A stretch of 64,000 bases of DNA from Marivita sp051859345. Lineage in GTDB: Bacteria > Pseudomonadota > Alphaproteobacteria > Rhodobacterales > Rhodobacteraceae. Both the position numbers and the translations under genes were made by a program. The notes beneath the pieces are model-generated. The model did not search any database and was not told the origin of the DNA. It saw only the letters and a program-made list of their open reading frames with translations. The stretch covers positions 1 to 64,000 of the forward strand of contig NZ_JBHYFV010000001.1 in assembly GCF_051859345.1 (NCBI RefSeq). The letters run 5' to 3'. Positions 1-7,490 of this stretch are shown in pieces. Every line of letters starts with the position of its first letter. Positions within the stretch are counted from its first letter, which is position 1.

Positions 1-549
1 GCAAAAACCGATGTCGCGGGCCCCACCGAGGGAGCAGGCCGCATGACATATCGCCCGTCATCCGTCACGAAACAGCACCGGCTACAATCCGCAGACCCGG
101 TCCGAACAGCGTGTGCGCTCCCATTTCCAGCGCAGCCAAAGGCGGCAGCAACTCCGAAACGCACAGCCTTGGCGGGATCACCGGCCGGGTTTGCGACCGT
201 ATCAGGCACCTGGAACGCCATCAGCCGCATTCCAAAAGGAGCCGTCGCCCCGACCGTCCGCGCACTTTCCCCATAGCCTGATCCAAGACCCACGCGGCTT
301 CCACCTTGGGAGGTTTTCCAACCCGGGTCGTGGTCGCGCCAGTGAGCAGCGTTCCGCCGCGACCCGCATCGGAAAACCTTCACCTCCTCTGCCCATGCCA
401 ATCTTGAGGCGTTATGTTTTTCGCGGTTGCAGCGAATATTCCAAGAGTCCGCACACCCGCCCTCCACATCGCGTCCAGCGAACGACCTCCACCCTTGACT
501 CTCCCCCACCCCTCCTGCCCCTTCTCCCCAAAACCGACAGGAGCCGCCC
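1..549. other. intergenic, no gene seen; contains a long hairpin
   Basis: No reading frame here has a convincing start, ribosome-binding site or recognisable protein pattern. The frames that are open are proline/arginine-rich, as expected from random GC-rich DNA. The only structure is an imperfect inverted repeat with arms at 311-332 and 358-379: AGGTTTTCC at the outer left, GGAAAACCT at the outer right, CGGGTCG/CGACCCG inside. It could be the terminator of a gene to the left of the window. The last 15 bases hold an AGGAG ribosome-binding site for pepT. Confidence 0.5.
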
Positions 550-1788
550 ATGCACCCTTTCCACGAAGAGCTGAAATCCCGTCTGGTCCGCTATTGCGCC
601 ATCGACAGTCAGGCGGACATGGACAGCACCTCGGCGCCCTCGACCGCGTGTCAGCATGACATGCTTGATCTGATGGTCACCGAACTGACCGACATGGGCG
701 CGGCGGATGTGACCAAGACCCCCTATGGCACCGTGATCGCCACGATCCCCGGCACCGCCCCCGGCCCGACCGTCGGCTTTCTGGCCCATGTCGACACCGC
801 CCCGCAGTTCAACGCGACGGGGGTCAAACCCCGCGTGATCGAAGGGTATAATGGCGGCGCGATCACCTACCCGGACGATCCTGACCTTGTGCTGTCGCCC
901 GAGGCCTTTCCCTATCTTGCCAGCAAGGTCGGAGATGACATCGTCACCGCCTCGGGGCTGACGCTGCTGGGCGCGGATGACAAGGCGGGGGTTGCCATCG
1001 TCATGACCGCCGCGCGGCATCTGCTTGAAAACCGGGAAATCAAACACCCGACGCTCCGCATCGCCTTTACCCCGGACGAGGAAATCGGGCGCGGGGTGGA
1101 TAAAGACCTGCCTGCCGATCTGGGTGTCGATTTCGCCTATACCTTCGACGGTGGCGATCTGGGCGAGGTCACCTACGAGACGTTCTCGGCAGATTTTGCG
1201 GTGGTCAGCGTGACCGGCGTGTCGATCCATCCGGGCTGGGCGAAAGACAAGCTGGTCAATGCCATTCATCTGGCGGCCAAGATCGTCGATACCCTGCCGC
1301 AGACCACGATGACCCCCGAGACCACGGACGGTACAGAGGGCTTTATCCATGTGGTCGATACGCAAGGCAGCGCCGCCAGAATGGAGCTGCGCTTTATCCT
1401 GCGGGATTTTGAACGCGACGGGCTGGAGGCCAAAGGCGCATTGCTGCGCCAGATCTGCGACACCATTGCGGCCACCGAACCAAGGGCCGAGATCACCTGC
1501 ACCATCACGCCGCAATACCGCAACATGCGCTACTGGCTGGAAAACGACATGACCCCGGTCACCTTGGCCCGCACCGCATTGGCCGATCTGGGGATTCCGG
1601 AACTGTCCGTGCCAATTCGCGGCGGCACCGACGGGTCACGCCTGACCGAAATGGGTGTGCCCTGCCCCAACCTTTTCACCGGCATGCAGAACGTACATGG
1701 CCCGCTGGAATGGGTGTCGGTGCAGGACATGGCACAGGCCACCGACCTGTGCCTGCGCATTGCCGAACGCGCGGCAAAACCCGGCTGA
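550..1788 (+). CDS. pepT: peptidase T (tripeptide aminopeptidase, M20 family)
   Basis: Cytoplasmic zinc metallopeptidase that removes the N-terminal residue of tripeptides. The 412 aa match the usual length of about 410. M20 signatures are in order: the first metal ligands in AHVDTAP (His80, Asp82), GADDKAG (bridging Asp), TPDEEIGRG (catalytic and metal-binding Glu), FDGGDLGE, and a C-terminal NLFTGMQNVHGPLEW with the last ligand His. The start is set by AGGAG about 8 bases upstream. It is a single gene, convergent with the cytochrome c gene that follows. Identification is confident. Confidence 0.95.
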   Translation: MHPFHEELKSRLVRYCAIDSQADMDSTSAPSTACQHDMLDLMVTELTDMGAADVTKTPYGTVIATIPGTAPGPTVGFLAHVDTAPQFNATGVKPRVIEGYNGGAITYPDDPDLVLSPEAFPYLASKVGDDIVTASGLTLLGADDKAGVAIVMTAARHLLENREIKHPTLRIAFTPDEEIGRGVDKDLPADLGVDFAYTFDGGDLGEVTYETFSADFAVVSVTGVSIHPGWAKDKLVNAIHLAAKIVDTLPQTTMTPETTDGTEGFIHVVDTQGSAARMELRFILRDFERDGLEAKGALLRQICDTIAATEPRAEITCTITPQYRNMRYWLENDMTPVTLARTALADLGIPELSVPIRGGTDGSRLTEMGVPCPNLFTGMQNVHGPLEWVSVQDMAQATDLCLRIAERAAKPG

Positions 1789-1801
1789 CGGGTCAGACCG
1801 G

Positions 1802-2209
1802 CTATTCGACCCCCTGCACGGATTGCAGATAGCCGACCAGATCGGCAATCGGTTCCGGCACGAGGATCGGTTGACCGCTGGGCAGCTTCATCGGCGTGTT
1901 GGCGACCCCTTCGAAATAGGGGCCATAGACCGGCATGGGGGATCCGTGGCTGACAAGCGGGTCCGTGCCGTCGATCCGTTTCAGCACACGTTCCAACGGA
2001 AAGTCACCGCCATTTCGGGTGGAAAGCGCCGTGAGGTCAACCGGCTGCAACACCAGCGCTCCGGCCAGCGGACCCTGCCCTTTGGCATCCGCACCGTGGC
2101 AGGTCGCGCAATGGGTCTGGAACAGGGCACGACCGTGATCAACATCCTGCGCCATCAGTGGCGTGGCGGTCAGTCCAACAAGGGTAAGGCAGGCAAGGGC
2201 ACGTCGCAT
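1802..2209 (-). CDS. small periplasmic c-type cytochrome
   Basis: 135-residue protein with an N-terminal signal peptide (MRRALACLTLVGLTATPLMAQ) and one haem-binding motif CATCH about 35 residues in. A Met-rich C-terminal half (SPMPVYG, NTPMKL) offers possible axial ligands. It resembles class I monohaem cytochromes that shuttle electrons in the periplasm; the partner is not identifiable from sequence. I chose ATG 2209 over an upstream GTG at 2218 because GGAG lies 8 bases before it. An exact FNR-type box lies 61 bp upstream, so expression is probably oxygen-responsive. Confidence 0.85.
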   Translation of the reverse strand: MRRALACLTLVGLTATPLMAQDVDHGRALFQTHCATCHGADAKGQGPLAGALVLQPVDLTALSTRNGGDFPLERVLKRIDGTDPLVSHGSPMPVYGPYFEGVANTPMKLPSGQPILVPEPIADLVGYLQSVQGVE

Positions 2210-2269
2210 GAAAGACACTCCGTCTGACTAAAGATACGCCAAGCATGTCTGACACCGGTCGATCTCGCG

Positions 2270-2283
2270 TTGATCCGGATCAA
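2270..2283. promoter_or_regulatory. FNR/FnrL-type box between divergent genes
   Basis: TTGATCCGGATCAA is a perfect 14-bp palindrome that matches the TTGAT-N4-ATCAA consensus bound by FNR-family regulators (FnrL in Rhodobacter). It sits almost midway between the start codons of the cytochrome c gene (2209, minus) and the DUF1194 gene (2343, plus), so it could control either or both. The match is seen directly; the regulation is inferred. Confidence 0.7.
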
Positions 2284-2342
2284 TCCTTTTGAGGTCGCGC
2301 AGAAATGCCCTAGCTTACCCTTAGTCAACCAAAGGAAGTGCC

Positions 2343-3047
2343 ATGCGTCGCCTGTTCCTGATCCTTCTTCTGAGCATCGCCACCCCTGCCGTTTCGCAGG
2401 ACACCGATCTTGAACTGGTGCTGCTGGCCGATGCGTCCGGCTCTATCGACCAGCGCGAGATCGACTTTCAACGGCAGGGCTATGCGCAGGCGATCACCGA
2501 TCCCGAGGTGCTGGCGGCGATTGCCAACACCGCCTATGGCTCGATTGCCGTGACCTATGTGGAATGGGCCATCAATCAGGTGGTGGTGGCCGACTGGATG
2601 CGGATCGACGGACCGGACAGTGCAGCCGCGTTTGCCGCCGAATTGCTCGATAGACCACGACAGGCCTATGGCAGCAATGCCATCGGCGCAGCCCTTCTGG
2701 AAGGGTTGCGGCTGATGGACACCAACGATTTCGACGGCTGGCGGCGGGTGATCGACTTTTCCGGCGATTCCGTGCGCAACTATTCCGGCCCGCCGATTGC
2801 CGAAGCGCGCGCCACAGTGGTGGCCGCCGGTGTGACGATCAACGCCCTGCCGATTCTGCGCCCCGACGATCCCGGCCGCGCGCAGGGCGGGCTGGAGGCG
2901 CAATACGAGGCGCAGATCATCGGCGGGCTTGGCGCTTTTGTGGTAACGGCAGAAAACCGGGACTCTTTTGCCGAGGCGGTGAAACGGAAGCTTATTCTGG
3001 AGATCTCGGGGCAGATGCCGGTGCAGGACGTGGCCGACGCGCGTTAA
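2343..3047 (+). CDS. DUF1194 family secreted von Willebrand-A-like protein
   Basis: 234 aa with a cleavable signal peptide (MRRLFLILLLSIATPAVSQ). The mature N-terminus LELVLLADASGSIDQREIDFQ carries the DxSxS metal-ion-dependent adhesion signature of VWA folds. The middle segment RRVIDFSGDSVRN and TINALPIL fits DUF1194, a family common in Rhizobiales and Rhodobacterales whose function is unknown. AGGAAGTGCC precedes the start. It is divergent from the cytochrome c gene, with an FNR-type box between them. Export to the periplasm is inferred. Confidence 0.85.
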   Translation: MRRLFLILLLSIATPAVSQDTDLELVLLADASGSIDQREIDFQRQGYAQAITDPEVLAAIANTAYGSIAVTYVEWAINQVVVADWMRIDGPDSAAAFAAELLDRPRQAYGSNAIGAALLEGLRLMDTNDFDGWRRVIDFSGDSVRNYSGPPIAEARATVVAAGVTINALPILRPDDPGRAQGGLEAQYEAQIIGGLGAFVVTAENRDSFAEAVKRKLILEISGQMPVQDVADAR

Positions 3048-3052
3048 AGCGC

Positions 3053-3120
3053 CGTCATCCTCGGGCTTGACCCGAGGGCCTCTTGGGCCTGAGATCCTCG
3101 GGTCAAGCCCGAGGATGACG
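3053..3120. repeat. REP-like inverted repeat (25-bp perfect arms)
   Basis: Two perfect 25-bp arms at 3053-3077 and 3096-3120 form a long hairpin. Each arm is itself a small hairpin: CCTCGGG-CTTGA-CCCGAGG. A related single unit (TCCTCGGG-TTCGA-CCCGAGGA) recurs at 6733-6753, so this is a dispersed palindromic family rather than a lone terminator. It lies between the convergent DUF1194 and DUF6505 genes and may also end transcription, though no T run follows. Confidence 0.8.
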
Positions 3121-3132
3121 CACCAAAGACGC

Positions 3133-3612
3133 CTATTCGTCCAGCGATCCGTGAACGGCCAACAGCGCCATATCGGCCTCCTGCGGTTCGATCACCCGGA
3201 AACTTTCGCGTACGCCGGATTCGGTCAACTCGCGGCTCACCGTCAGCAACGTGTTCGGCGCATGTTCGTCACAAAGTTCCACCATATGTGCGACTTCCGC
3301 CTCGGCCACCGGGCGGGCGGCTTCAATGGATGGCGCGCCGTAGAGGTCGACAAAATGCTGCGCCAAACTGTCGATCAGGGTGGCCTGCTCCACCGGTTCC
3401 ATCTGCGTTACCGCCACGAAACTGACCCGGCCAAAGGTCTCCGCCCCCAGCCAGCCATTGGTGAACGCCTGTTTCGCACGGCCCTCCAGATCACCTTCGG
3501 ACCAGTTGGAAAACTCGAAACCGCCCGAGACGCACCATTCGCCGGTCCGCGCTGGGGAATGAAAGACGCGTTGATCGCTTTCGTCGAAATGGATGGCGCG
3601 GGCAAGGTTCAT
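3133..3612 (-). CDS. DUF6505 family protein
   Basis: 159-residue soluble protein starting MNLARAIHFDESDQRVF, with GEWCVSGGFEFSNW near residue 30. This pattern belongs to an alphaproteobacterial family known to me as DUF6505, usually beside apbC and the DUF4444 ligase-like gene. It overlaps that upstream gene by ATGA and is the last of a four-gene operon. No catalytic motif is evident. A role linked to iron-sulfur or lipoate metabolism is only suggested by the neighbours. Confidence 0.75.
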   Translation of the reverse strand: MNLARAIHFDESDQRVFHSPARTGEWCVSGGFEFSNWSEGDLEGRAKQAFTNGWLGAETFGRVSFVAVTQMEPVEQATLIDSLAQHFVDLYGAPSIEAARPVAEAEVAHMVELCDEHAPNTLLTVSRELTESGVRESFRVIEPQEADMALLAVHGSLDE

Positions 3613-4316
3613 GAACGGATCTCCAGAAGGTCTGTCACCGGCAAGAGCATGGTCTGCCCGTCCGTGCGAAGCAAGAGGCCAAGCTTTTCGTCAAGGCCAA
3701 GGAAATGTCCGGATTTGCTCAGAAACGTGCCGTCCTGCCCCATCCCATAGGCAAGGCCCACCCATTCGGCGTGCAGCGGCCCCATGCCATCGTCTTCCCA
3801 GCGATGGATCCAGTTGAGCAAATGCCGTGACCAGCTTTCCAGCAGATCGACCGGGGTCAGGTCTCCGCAGCCTTCGCTCATCAGGTCGGTCTGATCCGGC
3901 GTGTCACCGCCCGCCACGTTTGGCCGTGCAAAGACAAGCTCGAACCCGGTGACAAGCCAGCCGGGTTCTGCCCCTGTGTCAGACGTGTCCGTTGCGCTGC
4001 GAATTGTGCCACACACCGCACCATTGACGCGGATCGCGCCGTCCCAGCACAGGTGCACGGCAAGTTCAGACGGCCCCAGCGCGCCCAGCGCATTCTGAAC
4101 CGCAACCCCGGTCAGGGGCAGCATGGCCGCTGCGTCTGACAGCGGCACCTCGGGGGCCAGAACGATGGCCGCGCGCAGCCGGTCAGGCGACGCATCATAA
4201 AGGATCGTGCCCGCGTCGCAGCCCTGCGCGGCCTCGCAACAGGCCGCCTCGAACGGGTCCGCCCCCGCCGCGTTGATACCCTGCATCAGCGGCGGGAACG
4301 ACGGTCCGGTGCTCAT
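3609..4316 (-). CDS. biotin/lipoate protein ligase-like protein (DUF4444)
   Basis: 235 aa. The pattern LPLTGVAVQNALGALGPSELAVHLCWDGAIRVNG is shared with the BPL/LplA/LipB fold family, and LHAEWVGLAYGMG toward the C-terminus fits DUF4444. It lacks the full GRGRRGR/K catalytic set of classical biotin ligases, so its activity is unproven. ATGA overlaps link it to apbC upstream and the DUF6505 gene downstream. Pairing with an iron-sulfur carrier suggests a role around lipoate or Fe-S enzyme maturation. Confidence 0.75.
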   Translation of the reverse strand: MSTGPSFPPLMQGINAAGADPFEAACCEAAQGCDAGTILYDASPDRLRAAIVLAPEVPLSDAAAMLPLTGVAVQNALGALGPSELAVHLCWDGAIRVNGAVCGTIRSATDTSDTGAEPGWLVTGFELVFARPNVAGGDTPDQTDLMSEGCGDLTPVDLLESWSRHLLNWIHRWEDDGMGPLHAEWVGLAYGMGQDGTFLSKSGHFLGLDEKLGLLLRTDGQTMLLPVTDLLEIRS

Positions 4317-5377
4317 GCCTTGCCGGCGGCGATCAGCGTGCGCGCCAAATCACGGAACGATTGGGCCTGCGGGCTGTCGGGTTTCGACACGACGATCGGG
4401 GAACCGCCATCCGACGACGTGCGGATATCCAGATGCAACGGGATTTCCGCCAGCAAGGGAACACCCAGCTTGGCCGCCTCCGCCGCGACACCGCCATGCC
4501 CGAAGATATGTTCCTCGTGACCGCAGTTGGAACAGATATGCGTCGACATGTTCTCGATCAGTCCGACAATCGGCACGTTCATCTGGTTGAACATGTCGAT
4601 CCCCTTGCGCGCATCCAGAAGCGCCACATCCTGCGGCGTGGACACCACCACCGCACCATCCACGAACGCCTTCTGCGACAGGGTCATCTGCACGTCCCCG
4701 GTGCCCGGCGGCAGGTCCACCAGCAGCACGTCCAGCGCGCCCCATTGCACCTGCATCAGCATCTGCTGCAACGCGCCCATCAACATCGGCCCGCGCCAGA
4801 CCACCGCCTGACCTTCGTTGACCATCAGACCCATCGACATCATCGTCACGCCGAAATTGCGCATCGGCAGGATGATCTTGCCATCCGGGCTTGCGGGACG
4901 TCCCGACACACCCAACATGCGGGGCTGGCTGGGACCGTAGACATCGGCATCCAGAAGCCCGACCTTGCGGCCCTCGGCGGCAAGCGCACAGGCAAGGTTG
5001 GCAGAGACAGTGGATTTGCCCACGCCACCCTTGCCCGAAGCAATCGCGATGATCCTGTCCACACCGGGAATTTTCTCGGGACCTGCCGGTTTCGGCTTGG
5101 CACCACCTTTGAGATCAGGCGGCGGTTTCGGTGCGGAATGCGCCGTCATCACCGCCGACACGCTGGTTGCACCCAGCGCCTTCACCGCATCTTCGGCTGC
5201 CTGGCGCACCGGGGCATAGGTCTCGGCGTTGTCCGAAGCGACCTCGACCACGAAGCGCACCGCGTCGCCGTCGACGTTCAGCGCCCGCACAATTCCGGCG
5301 CTCACGATATCCTGTCCCGAGACCGGGTCGGTCACGGCTTTCAGTGCGGCCAACACCGCATCACGAGTCAATGCCAC
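4313..5377 (-). CDS. apbC: Mrp/ApbC family iron-sulfur carrier ATPase
   Basis: 354-aa cytoplasmic P-loop ATPase of the Mrp/NBP35 family that binds and delivers [4Fe-4S] clusters to apoproteins. Residues 1-75 form the MIP18 (DUF59) domain. The deviant Walker A is GKGGVGKST from residue 115, followed by LLDADVYGPSQPRMLG. The Mrp signature LPPGTGDVQMTL and the cluster-binding CSNCG motif toward the C-terminus are present. It is second in an operon, 2 bp after the DUF6494 gene and overlapping the DUF4444 gene. Confidence 0.95.
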   Translation of the reverse strand: MALTRDAVLAALKAVTDPVSGQDIVSAGIVRALNVDGDAVRFVVEVASDNAETYAPVRQAAEDAVKALGATSVSAVMTAHSAPKPPPDLKGGAKPKPAGPEKIPGVDRIIAIASGKGGVGKSTVSANLACALAAEGRKVGLLDADVYGPSQPRMLGVSGRPASPDGKIILPMRNFGVTMMSMGLMVNEGQAVVWRGPMLMGALQQMLMQVQWGALDVLLVDLPPGTGDVQMTLSQKAFVDGAVVVSTPQDVALLDARKGIDMFNQMNVPIVGLIENMSTHICSNCGHEEHIFGHGGVAAEAAKLGVPLLAEIPLHLDIRTSSDGGSPIVVSKPDSPQAQSFRDLARTLIAAGKA

Positions 5378-5379
5378 GG

Positions 5380-5571
5380 TCAGCCCTGTCCCTTGATCGT
5401 GCCGGTCACGACATGCTCGAGATCGAGCCCGTCAATGGTCAGCACAACCTTGGCGTCAAAGGTCTTTCCGCTGGTGTCAGCGTCGCGCATCGCCTCTTCG
5501 ATCGCCTGTTGGGACGTCACCCCAACCTGCTTGAGGAACTTGCGCATGGACATGTTGAAATCATCACTCAT
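5380..5571 (-). CDS. DUF6494 family small protein
   Basis: 63-residue protein starting MSDDFNMSMRKFLKQVGVTSQQAIEEAM, the pattern of the small proteobacterial DUF6494 family (function unknown). ATG 5571 is used because GGGGAGA lies 6-7 bases upstream; the frame stays open to 5592. It is the first gene of the apbC operon, 2 bp before apbC. It ends in a beta-rich segment (KVVLTIDGLDLEHVVTGTI). No catalytic residues stand out. Confidence 0.75.
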   Translation of the reverse strand: MSDDFNMSMRKFLKQVGVTSQQAIEEAMRDADTSGKTFDAKVVLTIDGLDLEHVVTGTIKGQG

Positions 5572-5671
5572 CGGTATTCTCCCCTTGGGCATCCGCTCGG
5601 TCTGGCCGAGGTGAAGCGTTGACGGGTGTAAGCCAGCGCCTTTAGGCTTTCAAGCAAGGAGGCGCAGCTGA

Positions 5672-6433
5672 ATGAGAGCAATCGGACATCATCTGACATT
5701 CGTTCTGGCGATATCTGCCGGACTGGCGTTCGCGTCACCTGCGCAGGCGCAGGACAAGGCGTTTTCACTGGCCGCACCAAAGCCCCTTGTCGAGAGCGGG
5801 TTGCTGCAATTCATCCTGCCGCGCTTTTCGCTCAAGACACAGACCCGTATCGCGCTGGCTGATCCGGGCACGCCTGCCGATGCGGCCTTCGGCGAGCACG
5901 GTCTGGTTGCTTTCGAAGGTCTGGACAAAGTCTGGCATTTTGATCCGGGTGACGATCCTGACGCCCAACGCTTTGCAGATTGGCTGCGCTCGGATGTGGG
6001 GCGCAACACGGTCGACAGCTATCAGGTGGAGGGCACCGCGCTTTTCACGTCCAAGATCGAGGTCAAACAGGTGGCCGTTGCTGTCATGTATGAAGGGGAT
6101 GCACTTTTGGGTGAGGCCGCATCGTTGTCCCATTGCGGGCGATGCCATGTGGTGGGTGAGGTGAATCGCATGAAGTCCATCGGCTCGACGCCGTCATTCG
6201 CCGTGCTGCGGTCCCTGACGGATTGGGAAGACCGGTTTCAAGCCTTCTATGTGCTGAACCCCCATCCCGCCTTTACCCAGATCAAAGACGTGACTGCGCC
6301 GTTCAACCCGTCGCGACCGTCACCCATCGCCGCCGTCACGATGACGCTGGACGATCTGGAGAACATCATGACTTTTGTGCAGGGCATTCCCCCGGCTGAT
6401 CTGGGCGGTCCCGTTCAATCAATGCAAGACTAA
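5672..6433 (+). CDS. exported haem-binding protein (CxxCH)
   Basis: 253 aa with a signal peptide ending PAQAQ and one c-type haem motif, CGRCH, at about residue 155. The rest does not match a classical small cytochrome c. The C-terminal TLDDLENIMTFVQGIPPADLGGP is typical of the last helix of cytochrome c domains, so the haem domain probably fills the second half. The first 150 residues are an unrecognised N-terminal domain. It stands alone before the formate dehydrogenase genes and may carry electrons for them, which is inference from position. Confidence 0.75.
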   Translation: MRAIGHHLTFVLAISAGLAFASPAQAQDKAFSLAAPKPLVESGLLQFILPRFSLKTQTRIALADPGTPADAAFGEHGLVAFEGLDKVWHFDPGDDPDAQRFADWLRSDVGRNTVDSYQVEGTALFTSKIEVKQVAVAVMYEGDALLGEAASLSHCGRCHVVGEVNRMKSIGSTPSFAVLRSLTDWEDRFQAFYVLNPHPAFTQIKDVTAPFNPSRPSPIAAVTMTLDDLENIMTFVQGIPPADLGGPVQSMQD

Positions 6434-6882
6434 CCGAACGGACGACAACGCCGCTTCGTGGCCGCTTATCCCCAACCGCGCGCTGCGTTGTGCGGTTCTT
6501 AACCCGCCCGTCGCACCTTTCCCCGACAAAGCGCTTTGAGCGGGAAGGGTCACTCCCATGCCGCGACACGACAGAACTGACACTTCTCTCATATGCCGGA
6601 AGGCTGACCATGAGAGACCGGTCTTGCAAGGCTCCGGCAACCCCGGAGTACAGGTCACGCGTTAAATCGCGGATTTGAGAGAACCGTCAGGCCCATAAGG
6701 GCGGCGCCGCTTCTTCTTTGAAACTACCGACATCCTCGGGTTCGACCCGAGGAGCACAGGATCAGACAAATCACCGGGCCCCGTCCGGTGATGACGCTCT
6801 GTTGCATCCGACAGGTCGCAACAAAAAAGCCCCGGAATGTGCTCCGGGGCTTTTGTCTGATTCCAACCTGTCGGAACGACGA
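6434..6882. other. intergenic with hairpins and terminator
   Basis: No supported gene. It contains an inverted pair TCTCAT...ATGAGA near 6586-6615, a REP-like hairpin at 6733-6753 (TCCTCGGG-TTCGA-CCCGAGGA) related to the repeat at 3053-3120, a CACCGG/CCGGTG hairpin near 6772-6792, and the formate dehydrogenase terminator at 6823-6855. Confidence 0.6.
6823..6855 (-). terminator. intrinsic terminator of the formate dehydrogenase operon
   Basis: A 9-bp GC-rich stem (AGCCCCGGA/TCCGGGGCT) with a 6-base loop is flanked by A6 on the left and T4 on the right. Read on the minus strand it ends in a run of six T, right after fdhB. It can act in both directions. Confidence 0.85.
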
Positions 6883-7476
6883 TCAGCCGCCTTTCTGGTC
6901 GTAGGCTGTTCCCCAGCCCCATGCACCGGACCCGAATCCGCGTGCAACAACGCGCTCGCGGTAGATCGCCGACACAACATCGCCGTCCCCGGCGAGCAGA
7001 GCCTTGGTTGCGCACATTTCCGCGCAGATCGGCAGTTTGCCTTCGTCGATGCGGTTGCGGCCGTACTTGGCGAATTCGGCGGTGGAGTGGTTCTCTTCCG
7101 GGCCACCGGCGCAGAAAGTGCACTTGTCCATCTTGCCGCGGCTGCCGAAGTTGCCCGCTTGCGGGTATTGCGGTGCGCCGAACGGGCAGGCGTAGAAGCA
7201 ATAGCCGCAGCCGATGCACAGATCCTTGGAGTGCAGGACCACACCTTCTTCGTTCTGGTAGAAGCAATCCACCGGGCAGACGGCCATACAGGGCGCGTCC
7301 GAACAGTGCATGCAGGCGACCGAGATCGAGCGTTCGCCGGGGCTGCCGTCGTTGATCGTGACCACCTTGCGGCGGTTGATCCCCCACGGAACCTCGTGCT
7401 CGTTCTTGCAGGCCGTGACGCAGGCGTTGCATTCAATGCAGCGTTCGGCGTCGACAAGGAATTTAGCTCGTGCCAT
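6883..7476 (-). CDS. fdhB: formate dehydrogenase FDH3 beta (Fe-S) subunit
   Basis: 197-residue ferredoxin-type subunit carrying four cysteine clusters: CIECNACVTACK near the N-terminus, CMHCSDAPCMAVCP, CIGCGYCFYACP, then CTFCAGG with a late CAEMCATKA. These ligate several [4Fe-4S] centres that pass electrons from the molybdopterin subunit to the membrane cytochrome b. The start MARAKFLVDAERC is preferred over the upstream extension because GAGGA precedes it. It lies 14 bp after fdhA. The gamma subunit gene does not follow; it is at 17034 on the other strand. Confidence 0.92.
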   Translation of the reverse strand: MARAKFLVDAERCIECNACVTACKNEHEVPWGINRRKVVTINDGSPGERSISVACMHCSDAPCMAVCPVDCFYQNEEGVVLHSKDLCIGCGYCFYACPFGAPQYPQAGNFGSRGKMDKCTFCAGGPEENHSTAEFAKYGRNRIDEGKLPICAEMCATKALLAGDGDVVSAIYRERVVARGFGSGAWGWGTAYDQKGG

Positions 7477-7490
7477 GTCTGATATCCTCC

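Noticed and set aside
113..574. Long open frame at the left edge
   Set aside because: Proline/arginine/serine-rich, overlaps the pepT start region and has no family pattern, typical of a GC-rich shadow.
412..1515. 367-aa minus-strand frame across pepT
   Set aside because: Antisense shadow of a strongly supported gene; Gly/Arg/His-rich composition.
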